From positions 124,001 through 188,000 of the forward strand of contig CAXXHC010000001.1 in assembly GCA_963663525.2 (NCBI GenBank): a DNA stretch of 64,000 bases. The letters run 5' to 3'. The stretch is from G963663525 sp963663525 (lineage in GTDB: Bacteria; Myxococcota_A; SURF-8; G963663525). The notes under the pieces were generated by a model. The model was not told the origin of the DNA and did no database searches. It saw nothing but the letters and a program-made list of their open reading frames with translations. Made by a program: the position numbers and the translations under genes. Positions 53,904 through 62,983 of this stretch are shown one piece after another (the first letter of the stretch is position 1; each line of letters starts with the position of its first letter).

Positions 53904-54134
53904 CTACTGACACCACGTCCGACCAACCCGGACTCGGATTCAACCTTGATCTGTTCAACTCAACACTCCAAACGATACAATCGTACTGCCCGTGAGCTAT
54001 CTGGGAGTAGGACATTTCGTTAAATATCTGTCCGCGACCGATTGACTGATGGTTATATTCGAAGGAAATTGTCAAACAGAGAGCACACCAACAACCGTCC
54101 GTGATTCAATAATAAACGAACTGTTCAAAGGTTT

Positions 54135-54350
54135 TTTGTTGGCTTTCATGAGGTTATCACTATTTCCTCCCTGAAGTAAGTATCGAAGGCAGGCTGTTGG
54201 ATGTTTCCATCCTGATAATCGGTCAAATTCTGCTTTCGAATTCACATTTCATAGCATACATTGACACGAAATGGCAAAAATGGCACTTTGAAAAAGATCA
54301 GTATTTTCAAGTAAATGGAGTCTCCCATTATCGCTTGACAGGCACATACA
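54135..54350 (-). mobile_element. MITE-like derivative of the transposon at 51.9-52.8 kb
   Basis: Both ends of the larger element are present (CGAAGGCAGGCT on one side, TTTCATAGCATACATTGACA and TCCCATTATCGCTTGACAGG on the other), with the coding region gone; about 215 bp. Its right end is 37 bp from the aminotransferase stop. Confidence 0.7.
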
Positions 54351-54387
54351 TTCCTATTTCTACGTTGTGAACACTCGCATTCCAATC

Positions 54388-55749
54388 CTATGAAACACGC
54401 TCAAGAGCTCGAAAAAGTCCATCGACGAGGAAATCCACCTCGTTTTCTGAGATAATCAAAGGAGGAGACATGGCCAGAGCATCTGCGATAGGACGCACGA
54501 CGATTCCTTCCTCCAACACCGACTGATACCAGTTCCAACCCGCCTTTTTCTCAACAGGAAAAGAGCGTTTTTTTTCTTTGTTTTCAACCAGTTCCACCGC
54601 AGCAATCAAACCTGTACCACGAACTTCTCCCACCAGGGGATGCTCTGAAAACGCCTCATGGAGTTTTGTGTGTAAATAGCTTCCGATTTCGGCAGCTCGT
54701 TCCACCAGATTTTCCCTCTCGACAATATCCAGATTGGCCATAGCCACGGCAGCCCCGACGGGATGTGCACTGGTGGTATGCCCGTGATTGAATAGGGTAG
54801 CCTCGTCGGAGTGCTCTCGAAGCACACTCCAGATGCTTTCGGAAACCAAAAAGGCTGCAATGGGAAAATAGGTACTAGAAATGCCTTTGGCCAAAGTCAT
54901 AAAGTCTGGAGTAATGTTGTATTTTGTACTTCCAAAAGTTGCTCCAAGACGACCGAAACCACAGACCACTTCGTCTGCAACGAATAAAACATCATGTTTT
55001 TTCAAGACTTTCCCAATGGCTTCAAAATAGCCTTCGGGTGGAGGAAGCACCCCTCCCGCCGCCATAACGGGTTCAGCGAAAAACGCCCCAACAGTTTCCG
55101 GTCCTTCGCGTACGATCAATTGATCGAGTTCCTCGGCCAACCGAGCACTGAATGCCAACTCGTCTTCTCCCGGTTGAGCTTCCCGATAAAAATGTGGTTT
55201 AGTGACGTGCAGAAAACGATCTAATGGAAGATCGAACATTTCGTGCAGACGTGGAATACCACTCAAACTCGCCGAGCCGAGAGTCACCCCATGATAGGCC
55301 ATGTTACGAGCAATAAGTTTCTTCTTTTGTGGTTTTCCTCGTAAGTTATTGTAATACCAAATGGTTTTAATAATGCTTTCATTGGCTTCCGAACCGGAAT
55401 TCGTAAAAAAAGCTTTGCTCATTTCTCCTGGTGCCATGCGGCACAAACGGTCTGCCAACAATGCCGAAGGTTCATTGGAAAACGAAACGAAACTCTGATA
55501 ATATGGCAGCTTCCGTACTTGTTCCGTCATCGCTTCGATAAGTTCCGTTCGTCCGTAACCGACGTTGACACACCACAACCCCGCCATACCATCCAGATAC
55601 TTTCGTCCCTCGGCGTCGATGAGCATAGTACCTTCAGCACTTTCGATAACATGCGGAATTCCCTGTAGATGACCCCCTATCGAAGTAAAAGGGTGCATCC
55701 AACTCGCCTTGTCCTTTTGTTTGATGATTTCAAGGGTTTTGGCATCCAT
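54388..55749 (-). CDS. class III omega-aminotransferase
   Basis: 453 aa, PLP fold type I. Motifs: GSEANESIIKTIWYYN, the Asp-containing VLFVADEVVCGFGR, and the PLP Lys in LAKGISSTYFPIAA. Family members move the terminal amino group of beta-alanine, GABA, putrescine or aromatic amines to pyruvate or 2-oxoglutarate, giving an aldehyde. Gene order suggests the aldehyde goes to the dehydrogenase encoded 50 bp upstream in the same operon. GGGGAGG precedes the ATG. Confidence 0.88.
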   Translation of the reverse strand: MDAKTLEIIKQKDKASWMHPFTSIGGHLQGIPHVIESAEGTMLIDAEGRKYLDGMAGLWCVNVGYGRTELIEAMTEQVRKLPYYQSFVSFSNEPSALLADRLCRMAPGEMSKAFFTNSGSEANESIIKTIWYYNNLRGKPQKKKLIARNMAYHGVTLGSASLSGIPRLHEMFDLPLDRFLHVTKPHFYREAQPGEDELAFSARLAEELDQLIVREGPETVGAFFAEPVMAAGGVLPPPEGYFEAIGKVLKKHDVLFVADEVVCGFGRLGATFGSTKYNITPDFMTLAKGISSTYFPIAAFLVSESIWSVLREHSDEATLFNHGHTTSAHPVGAAVAMANLDIVERENLVERAAEIGSYLHTKLHEAFSEHPLVGEVRGTGLIAAVELVENKEKKRSFPVEKKAGWNWYQSVLEEGIVVRPIADALAMSPPLIISENEVDFLVDGLFRALERVS

Positions 55750-55798
55750 TTATCCATCCTCCCCTATAGCGACGTTATCTCTGATTAGTTATTCTTGA

Positions 55799-57166
55799 TT
55801 ACAGTGCTGCCCAAACGGTTTTGACATTGGTGAATTCTCGAATGCCTTCATAAGAAAGTTCGCGCCCGTACCCGCTGTTTTTAATGCCACCGAACGGCAA
55901 ACGAGAATCCGACTTGGTAAAACCGTTGACAAAGACCGATCCTGTTTCGATACACCTTGCCACACGTTTGCCTCGCTCTAAATCACCGGTCCACACGGCT
56001 CCGCCAAGACCATATGCCGATTGATTGGCCCACCGGATCGCCTCGTTCTCGTCTTTCGCAACCATCAGTACCGCTACTGGACCGAAAGTTTCCTGCGTTG
56101 CTGCAGTCATACCCGGCTGTACTCCTGTCAACAAAGTCGCCGGGTAGAAAAAACCGGGACCATCTGGAATTTCACCCCCCAATTCCAGGGTTGCTCCCTC
56201 TTCGAGAGTCGCTTGAACCTGCTGATGGAGTTCTTCACGAAGGTCCTCACGGGCCAGCGGTCCCATTGTGCTTTTCTCATGGTGCGGATTCCCGGTAACC
56301 GCTTGAGATAAATTGCTTTTGAAAGTTTTTTTAAAAACATCGGCCACCGCTTCGACAACGATAAACCGCTTGGCGGCAATACAGGTTTGTCCGGCATTGA
56401 GTAACCGTGAAAAGGCAGCGGTTTGGGCGGCACGTTCGATATCGGCATCTTCCAGAACAATGAAAGGATCGGAACCTCCAAGTTCCATGACCGATTTTTT
56501 CAGTGTCGAACCAGCCACAGCCGCCACCTTGCGACCTGCGGCTTCGCTACCCGTCAGCGTTACGGCTCGGATACGCGGATCGCGGATCACTTTTTCTACC
56601 GGAGCGGAGGAAATCATCAACGTGGTGAACGCCCCTTCTGGCAAACCGCTTTCGAGAAAAATTTCCTCGATAGCCAATGCGGCTTGGGGGACGTTCGAAG
56701 CGTGTTTGAGAACGGCAGTATTGCCAGCCATAAGCGCCGGTGCGGCAAAGCGAAATACCTGCCAGAACGGAAAATTCCACGGCATCACGGCAAGAACCGG
56801 TCCCAGCGGTTCGTAGGCCACATAGCTTTCTTTCGCATCGCTCGGTTCGTTACGCCTCGCGAGGAAGGTTTCACCGTTTTCGGCGTAAAATTCACAAACC
56901 AGAGCGCATTTGTCGATTTCCGCCCTTGCTTCGACAAGAACTTTGCCCATTTCGCTGGTAATGATCCCAGCCAAGCGTTCCCGATCTTTTTTTAGCACTC
57001 GTGCAACCTGCAACAACTTTTCTGCACGGTATTCAAACGATCGTTCTTTCCAGTCGCTATAGGTTTTCCAGCCAATCTCCAAACGTTGGTCGATCTCCGT
57101 TTCCGATGCTTCTTCGAATTGTCGAATACATTCACCGGTAGCGGGATTGATGCTTTCAATAGCCAT
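55799..57166 (-). CDS. NAD(P)-dependent succinate-semialdehyde-type dehydrogenase
   Basis: 455 aa, typical of the GabD/Sad group. MPWNFPFWQVFRFAAPAL, catalytic Glu in MELGGSDPF, catalytic Cys in NAGQTCIAAKRF, and ETFGPVAVLMV. Oxidises a semialdehyde to its acid, cytoplasmic. SD AGGAGAG before ATG 57166. With the neighbouring aminotransferase it makes a two-step amine-to-acid route. Confidence 0.9.
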   Translation of the reverse strand: MAIESINPATGECIRQFEEASETEIDQRLEIGWKTYSDWKERSFEYRAEKLLQVARVLKKDRERLAGIITSEMGKVLVEARAEIDKCALVCEFYAENGETFLARRNEPSDAKESYVAYEPLGPVLAVMPWNFPFWQVFRFAAPALMAGNTAVLKHASNVPQAALAIEEIFLESGLPEGAFTTLMISSAPVEKVIRDPRIRAVTLTGSEAAGRKVAAVAGSTLKKSVMELGGSDPFIVLEDADIERAAQTAAFSRLLNAGQTCIAAKRFIVVEAVADVFKKTFKSNLSQAVTGNPHHEKSTMGPLAREDLREELHQQVQATLEEGATLELGGEIPDGPGFFYPATLLTGVQPGMTAATQETFGPVAVLMVAKDENEAIRWANQSAYGLGGAVWTGDLERGKRVARCIETGSVFVNGFTKSDSRLPFGGIKNSGYGRELSYEGIREFTNVKTVWAAL

Positions 57167-57211
57167 GGAATCTCTCCTGAATCTGTCGTGAAAACCGGAA
57201 CGTTCCTTTTC

Positions 57212-59317
57212 TTACGGGCAATCCCTGGAAGGAGTTTCCGGATCAACGACTACCGGAAGGCCGGTTTCGATAAAACTCTTGAAAAAACAACGATACTGAA
57301 ACTTCGGTTCATCGAGTTGGAAGTTGATGTGATGTCCGTCGGCAATGCCATCTTCGGGATATTGCACAACCACAGCCGTCACGGATTCTTTTTCAATGCT
57401 GCGATTGCCGAAAACGGGATATTCCTTCTGACAACCACCGGACTGCTCGACATGTTTGAACAATTCCGGATAGATACGTTCTCCGGCCAGATCTGCTCCG
57501 ACGGCCAGGGTCCAGGCCGTAATGGAATCAGGCGGAAAATAGGAATCCACATAACCTGCCGGATGGTATAAATGTTTTGGCTGCATTCCACCGAAAGGTT
57601 CTTTCACGAGATGGGGAAGCGTCACAATGGGATCGATATGCTCCAAACCCATCTGAAGCAGGGTCAAGATGGGATGTCGCTCGTTCAACTGCTCATTTCC
57701 CACGTTTAAAAGCATGTCCAACAGTGGACCTACCGGCGGGTTGTCGATGAGAAAAAAAATCAGCGTGTATATCCCACCTACTCCGGAAGGGGCTAAAGCA
57801 CGAATCCTCGGTTCAAGAGGAGCCCAGAGACTGAGCGTCATCCCGCCTTGTGATTGCCCCATTGCCATGATTCCCTGTTCGAAATCGAAACGGATTCGGG
57901 ATTCATTCCCGGAATAGCCGATGATTTCCTTTGTGTCCAACTCTAGAGATTCCAGCAGGTTCAACAACAATCCTCGTTCCACCACTGCTTGCTGGTATTG
58001 CCCGATAATAGAAGGAATATTGGAGAGATTCTGATACGCATCGTAAAAATAAGGTTCGAAACGTTCGGGATTCATCGGTAGTGCCATCGATGCCGTAGCG
58101 ATACCAACAGGAGCCAATTCGTGAGCCGGGCCAAGGTTTTTCTCGCGCTCGCCTCCAGGTTCCTTTACTGGCCCCCGATCGATGTTCTGAGTGGACAAGC
58201 CGTTGGATCCGTGAATGTACACCACGAGCGGATATCCGTCCGACGGCATCGGACTTCGAGGAATAGAAAGCGCAATGGGGGCGAGTTCGCGGTGCTGAAC
58301 GACGGCACACCCTTTGGAGTCGAAAAACATCCGCCCTTTTTCATTGTAGGGTGGTTCTCCTTCGCGAAAAATGGGCACATCGGCCATGCCTTCCAGAACG
58401 AGGTAGCGTTCGGTTTCCCGTGTTTGCCGAAATGGCTCCGCCAACAAAGCCCGTTCGCGGGAGACGACATCGTCGTACAACTCTTTGAACCATTTTGCCG
58501 TGTGCCCGGTCGTGAACACTGCTGCAGAAACCGGAGAAAAATCTTTATTTTCAAGCAGATATCGCCATAACGGATCGTAGACTTCCAAAACCCGTTCTTC
58601 CATCGTTCCACTCGTCTGGCCCTGCATTAAGCGGTACATCGATTCGTCCGGACCAACCGCTTGGCCATTGATGTCTTTCAACGAATCCGTCACCATACAG
58701 GCATATGTCGTATCTTCACGCAGGACGTAGCCGTAATACGGCATGACAGCAAGCAAATGCCCCGGCTGATAAAAATCCGCGTCTTCGTCAACCTGCCACA
58801 AAAGAGGAAGACGTTGGCCATAGGTAGGTGAACCCTTCGTAATATCTACAAGTTGAACGGGACTTGACTCGTCCGAAAAAGCATAGGGATCTTCCGGTAG
58901 CGTTTGGGTCTCAATCGCTCCGTCAAAGACAAACAGGCAAACTGGAGACTGATGCCAGCCTACCCGACGATAACTTGCCATCTCTTTGAAATCTTCAATA
59001 TAAGCCAATTCGTGAGGATTTGGAAAAGCGCTCAGGTCGGGTACACCGGAAGCATCCAACAACAGATCGTTGGGAAACGGCACGGCATAGAAATCCTCCG
59101 CCAATTTTGCCGGTTCGAAACGTGCTGTAACCGCTGCCGGAACGTATGGTACAATTTCTTTTTCGTTCTCCGAAGCATCCGAATCTCCTAAAGAAGCGTT
59201 TCCGGTTTCGTCCGATGCACAGGCCCATAGGGTCCAAACCAGCATTAAGCATGTGCAAATCATACAAAATCGTTCCCATCGACGCCGAAACGCGCTATCG
59301 GAAAACCGCTTTATCAT
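57212..59317 (-). CDS. lipoprotein alpha/beta hydrolase
   Basis: Start ATG 59317 (MIKRFSDSAFRRRWERF), giving 701 aa; an upstream frame start at 59455 lies inside the VOC gene. Signal with lipobox LWAC, then an Asp/Glu/Ser-rich linker (SDASENEKE). The hydrolase fold shows the oxyanion region VVYIHGSNG and the nucleophile elbow MGQSQGG (G-x-S-x-G); the catalytic acid and His are probably in the C-terminal third (DGIADGHH). Likely an outer-membrane lipase or esterase; substrate unknown. Confidence 0.78.
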   Translation of the reverse strand: MIKRFSDSAFRRRWERFCMICTCLMLVWTLWACASDETGNASLGDSDASENEKEIVPYVPAAVTARFEPAKLAEDFYAVPFPNDLLLDASGVPDLSAFPNPHELAYIEDFKEMASYRRVGWHQSPVCLFVFDGAIETQTLPEDPYAFSDESSPVQLVDITKGSPTYGQRLPLLWQVDEDADFYQPGHLLAVMPYYGYVLREDTTYACMVTDSLKDINGQAVGPDESMYRLMQGQTSGTMEERVLEVYDPLWRYLLENKDFSPVSAAVFTTGHTAKWFKELYDDVVSRERALLAEPFRQTRETERYLVLEGMADVPIFREGEPPYNEKGRMFFDSKGCAVVQHRELAPIALSIPRSPMPSDGYPLVVYIHGSNGLSTQNIDRGPVKEPGGEREKNLGPAHELAPVGIATASMALPMNPERFEPYFYDAYQNLSNIPSIIGQYQQAVVERGLLLNLLESLELDTKEIIGYSGNESRIRFDFEQGIMAMGQSQGGMTLSLWAPLEPRIRALAPSGVGGIYTLIFFLIDNPPVGPLLDMLLNVGNEQLNERHPILTLLQMGLEHIDPIVTLPHLVKEPFGGMQPKHLYHPAGYVDSYFPPDSITAWTLAVGADLAGERIYPELFKHVEQSGGCQKEYPVFGNRSIEKESVTAVVVQYPEDGIADGHHINFQLDEPKFQYRCFFKSFIETGLPVVVDPETPSRDCP

Positions 59318-59337
59318 CGTCAACCTCACGAGCCGTT

Positions 59338-59898
59338 TCAGACCTTTACACGGGAAGCGTCCCCCAGCAGGCAACCGACGTTCATCATGAATTGACCTTT
59401 CCCAACCGGCAACCCGAAAAGTCGTGTCTCCATGAGTTCGATGGGATACCCGCACTGACGGGTCGTATCCAGGTAGGCCATTTTGCTAACAGCACCACCT
59501 TTGCTGACCACCGTTCCGGATTGAATCACTTCGATCCCCATGGATGTAAGTTTTTTGAGTTTGCGATCGAAATCTTTGACTTCAATACCGAGATGATGCA
59601 GCCCCTCACCCCGTTCTTGTAGAAAATCGTTATATATATCTGGCCCTTGGGTTTTAGGCTCAACCAATTCAATCATCAGCTTGTCGGAATAGGCAAACAC
59701 CATGTCGGCTTCCATCTCGACACGCTGACCGTGATATACGGTTTCCTGGCTACCGACTTCTCCGCGATACCATGGAGCAATTCCCATGACATCCGTATAG
59801 AATCGGACCGACTCCGGTACGCTTTTGACCACGATCCCTAGCTGATAAATTCGCGGTAAGCCTGCATCGCGCAAAAACTGCTTCATTCGGGGAGCCAT
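59338..59898 (-). CDS. VOC-superfamily (glyoxalase/epimerase-like) protein
   Basis: 186 aa with two beta-alpha-beta-beta-beta modules: IYQLGIVVKSVPESVRFYTD and LHHLGIEVKDFDRKLKKLTS, ending in ELMETR. Metal ligands would be His/Glu at the module starts (HHLGIEV, ELVEPK, ELMETR). The layout resembles methylmalonyl-CoA epimerase and ring-cleavage relatives; the reaction is not determined by the sequence alone. Confidence 0.8.
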   Translation of the reverse strand: MAPRMKQFLRDAGLPRIYQLGIVVKSVPESVRFYTDVMGIAPWYRGEVGSQETVYHGQRVEMEADMVFAYSDKLMIELVEPKTQGPDIYNDFLQERGEGLHHLGIEVKDFDRKLKKLTSMGIEVIQSGTVVSKGGAVSKMAYLDTTRQCGYPIELMETRLFGLPVGKGQFMMNVGCLLGDASRVKV

Positions 59899-59920
59899 GA
59901 CGTGCCTCCTTTAATGTTTA

Positions 59921-60553
59921 TTACTTCACGAAACGAACGATTCCAATGTCGATCAGCCATAGATACAAAGCCACCCGCACAAGGCGAATTTGTGCTGCGG
60001 TAAAAAATTTCCAGAACGGCACGGCCAAAGCACCACAAGACCAGGCACCCAATGAAAACGGCAACGGCGACATCGCCGCCACCACCATGAATCCAAGGCC
60101 GTATTTCTGCAATCCTTCCCGGTCTTTGATCCCCCGTTTGGCCATGAAACGTTTGAACCACTCTGAATTTTTCAGCAAACGCCCCAGCCAGTAGCCGATG
60201 CTAGCCCCGGTGATACTTCCTCCATAGGCCCAGAAGACAATCGTCCAGAACTGCATGCCACCAACGAGAGCGAAAAACAGAAACGCATCATGCCAAACCG
60301 GATTGGGAAAGCTGTCAGGGATGAAAAATCCCAAGGCGACACCCAATCCCCCGAGGTTCTCCACAAACATCCGGCCAAGCCAGAGAAGCTCTTCCTTGAG
60401 CAGATGCGCCGAAAGACCGATCGCAGCCATGATCAACAGTACACTCATGACGATTCTGAAGATCAGTATCTTCTTGGAAACAACCGGAGTAGTATCCGTC
60501 ATGGAGTCCGTCGAGCGGTCTCGGTTTTCTTGTATGGCAACGGGCTTCGTCAT
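59921..60553 (-). CDS. VTT/DedA-type membrane protein (YqaA-like)
   Basis: 210 aa with about four spans (residues 30-50, 65-80, 90-120, 155-200). GGSITGASIGYWLGRLL and the following MAKRGIKDREGLQKYGLGFM, then SPLPFSLGAWSCGALAVPFW, are the G-x-x-x-G and P-rich re-entrant pattern of VTT proteins, some of which move phospholipids across the membrane. ATG overlaps the stop of the decarboxylase gene (ATGA), implying coupling with lipid metabolism. Confidence 0.82.
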   Translation of the reverse strand: MTKPVAIQENRDRSTDSMTDTTPVVSKKILIFRIVMSVLLIMAAIGLSAHLLKEELLWLGRMFVENLGGLGVALGFFIPDSFPNPVWHDAFLFFALVGGMQFWTIVFWAYGGSITGASIGYWLGRLLKNSEWFKRFMAKRGIKDREGLQKYGLGFMVVAAMSPLPFSLGAWSCGALAVPFWKFFTAAQIRLVRVALYLWLIDIGIVRFVK

Positions 60554-62202
60554 TCGCCTTGAGCTTTGAACTTGTTGATTTCATTGAAGAACCGAAGCAA
60601 AAGCTCATCGGCTAACTCGGGAGCAAGCGCATTGAGAATTTCGTTGATCTCCGCCATTCGTTCCGGCAAATCGAAGGTGTGAATCCCGGCCATTTTCAAC
60701 ATCTTCCAGAAAATGTCTTCCGTCATTTCCTGAGGTTTGAGCGTACCGAATTCTGCAGCGACTTTCTCTCCAAGTGCAGAGCGTGGAAGACGTTTCGCCG
60801 CTTCGGTGGATTCGGCAAGGTCTTTCAGCAAAGCATCGATATGGGGGACGTTTCCGGCCTGCACGCTGAAATGGAAATTTTCACGATAATTGCGTAGGCC
60901 CAATTGCGGTTGTATGTACCAGCCCCTCTCCTTCATCTCGTCGGCAATATGGAACACATTGACCGTATCGCTGGTTACCGCAACGAGATTCATATGGGGA
61001 CGCCCCATAACATACAAGTCCGGAATACGTTCGATCCCGGCGATGAGCTTGCGCGTACCTTCCAGAATGGTTTTGGCCAGTTTCATGTAGCCATCCTGGC
61101 CGAGGAAATTCATCACCGCCCATGCCGCCGCCACCGGTCCTCCGGTTCGGGAACTCTGGAAGGTCGGATTGACGATAGTGTAGCCGGTCCAACCGGAAAA
61201 CGAAAAGATCTGAAAACGCCGCAAGTCCTTGTTTTTATAGAGAACAATGGATGCAGGTTTGGGCGTGAAACCGTATTTGTGCAAATCCATGGAAATGGAA
61301 GTGACCCCAGGCACCGCGAAATCGTAGCCGGGAACATCCACGCCGAGTTTCCGAAAATTGTGCAGCAGATAACCTCCCACACAGGCATCCACATGCAGAA
61401 GTAAATCGTGCTTGAGAGCAAGTTGTCCGATTTCACGAATCGGATCGATCACTCCATGTGCGTAGGATGGAGCGGAACCTACCAGAAGAATGGTGTTTTC
61501 GTTGATTGCTTCCTCGATGGCTTTACAATCGGCTTGATACGTCGTGGTATCGACTTCGACGCGAATCGGTTTGACATCCAGGTATTCGGCAGCTTTCTGA
61601 AACGCTGCATGGGCTGTTACCGGAAGAATCATTTCCGGCTCTTTGACCTGCGGTTTGTTTTTTCTCGCCCAATTACGCGCCGTTTTCACGGCCAGAATGA
61701 TGCTTTCCGTACCACCGGTCGTGAAATTCCCGACAACATCCGGTCCGGCATTGACATGCGCCTTGCTCATTTCCACCAGTTCGTTTTCAAGTGCCATGAT
61801 GGAAGGGCAAACCGTCGGGTCCAAAGCGTTGGTTTTGAGAAATTTCATATAGATTTCGTGAGACAGTTCTTCGGCTTCAGGTCCGGGATCGTAATAGTAG
61901 GCAAAGACCTTGCCACCATTGGCGTCCATATCGAGCGAGCCGTAAAAATCGAGCATTCCTTTGATGGTTTTCTCCGATAAACCCTTTTCGGGAACATCGA
62001 TTTTCCCGCCTTTGCGATAACGAGCCAGCACCATCAATGGCCCGATCATTTGAGGAGCGAAAGGAACTTTCGACGCAACCCGAATCAACCATGGAGCATC
62101 GCTTTGCACCATGTTCATCCACTCTCCGGCTTTTTCCTGAATGCCGCTCTCTTCCAATGTCTCTTTGATTTTTTCTACGATTTTTTCCGCTGCTTGGAGC
62201 AT
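60550..62202 (-). CDS. PLP-dependent decarboxylase / sphingosine-1-phosphate-lyase-like
   Basis: 550 aa, group II decarboxylase fold. NFTTGGTESIILAVKTARNW, LLHVDACVGGYLL (Asp for the PLP ring) and SISMDLHKYGFTPKP (Schiff-base Lys) are closer to sphingosine-1-phosphate lyase than to glutamate decarboxylase. An N-terminal hydrophobic/amphipathic segment precedes the core. It would cleave a phosphorylated long-chain base into an aldehyde and phosphoethanolamine, or decarboxylate an amino acid. The downstream VTT protein and aldehyde dehydrogenase fit a lipid route. Confidence 0.82.
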   Translation of the reverse strand: MLQAAEKIVEKIKETLEESGIQEKAGEWMNMVQSDAPWLIRVASKVPFAPQMIGPLMVLARYRKGGKIDVPEKGLSEKTIKGMLDFYGSLDMDANGGKVFAYYYDPGPEAEELSHEIYMKFLKTNALDPTVCPSIMALENELVEMSKAHVNAGPDVVGNFTTGGTESIILAVKTARNWARKNKPQVKEPEMILPVTAHAAFQKAAEYLDVKPIRVEVDTTTYQADCKAIEEAINENTILLVGSAPSYAHGVIDPIREIGQLALKHDLLLHVDACVGGYLLHNFRKLGVDVPGYDFAVPGVTSISMDLHKYGFTPKPASIVLYKNKDLRRFQIFSFSGWTGYTIVNPTFQSSRTGGPVAAAWAVMNFLGQDGYMKLAKTILEGTRKLIAGIERIPDLYVMGRPHMNLVAVTSDTVNVFHIADEMKERGWYIQPQLGLRNYRENFHFSVQAGNVPHIDALLKDLAESTEAAKRLPRSALGEKVAAEFGTLKPQEMTEDIFWKMLKMAGIHTFDLPERMAEINEILNALAPELADELLLRFFNEINKFKAQGE

Positions 62203-62233
62203 TTTCTCTGTTCCTTTTCAACTGAATTTCCTA

Positions 62234-62839
62234 TTATCGATCGAATTCTCCACCACCGATACCTTCAACTAGGATATCCATGGAGTCTCCCCCCATTTTT
62301 ACCAAATCGCCTTGACAACCTTCATCGAACCATCCCCTCAAGACAGCCTCGATCAATCCGAAAACCGCCCCGGCAATGTACCGGGCACGATGTTCGTCCG
62401 CCCGTTTGAATCGGGTCGCAGCCAACAAGTGTTCAGCAATCACATCTTCCCATTCACGATCAAAATCGACCTGCCGATACTGCAACGAAGGAGAAGCCTG
62501 TACGATCCGTCGTTGGACTGTCAATTCATCGCGGTGTTCCATGAAGTAAGCGGCCATATCCAACAAACCCAGCTTGACCGCTCCGAAAGGCGTGTGGTCT
62601 TTTTCGTGATTGCGGATCAATTCCCTCAACCGTTCCATACGTTCCTGTTGTTGAGGAAAAACCACCGCTTCCTTGGTTTTAAAGTATCGAAAAAACGTGC
62701 TGCGCGACAATTCGGCCTTCTCGGCGATCTCGTCCGCCGTTGTGTTTTCGAACCCTTTTTCAAGAAAAAGCTGGCTGGCTGCGTCTGCCAAAGCCTGGCG
62801 ACTTTTGATTTTCTTTCTCTCTCGCAGAGAAATCTCCAT
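62234..62839 (-). CDS. TetR-family regulator
   Basis: Start ATG 62839 (MEISLRERKKIKSRQAL) rather than the upstream ATG; 201 aa. Helix-turn-helix FENTTADEIAEKAELSRSTF, then FRYFKTKEAV. The C-terminal ligand domain is variable; the inducer is unknown. It is upstream of and on the same strand as the catabolic genes and divergent from the SRPBCC gene, so it may control both from the 144-bp gap. Confidence 0.88.
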   Translation of the reverse strand: MEISLRERKKIKSRQALADAASQLFLEKGFENTTADEIAEKAELSRSTFFRYFKTKEAVVFPQQQERMERLRELIRNHEKDHTPFGAVKLGLLDMAAYFMEHRDELTVQRRIVQASPSLQYRQVDFDREWEDVIAEHLLAATRFKRADEHRARYIAGAVFGLIEAVLRGWFDEGCQGDLVKMGGDSMDILVEGIGGGEFDR

Positions 62840-62921
62840 AATACTTTTAGACCTTTCCGTAAAGAATCCGTACTTTTCCCAAAAAACATTCGCGTGCATC
62901 GTGATGGTAGTGTAAAAGAGT

Positions 62922-62950
62922 TTGAATGTCAATAGAACCTAAATTTTATA
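62922..62950 (+). promoter_or_regulatory. promoter of the SRPBCC gene
   Basis: TTGAAT, 17-bp spacer, TTTATA. Two direct TAGAAC words (one in the spacer, one just after the -10) could bind the adjacent TetR protein. AGGAGG lies 5 bp before ATG 62984. Confidence 0.5.
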
Positions 62951-62983
62951 TAGAACTGAGTCTTATTTTTACAGGAGGTTTCC

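Noticed and set aside
53450..53995. 181-aa frame through repeat S and the GTGCTGTT end
   Set aside because: It runs across two unrelated repeats and is not conserved as a protein beyond them.
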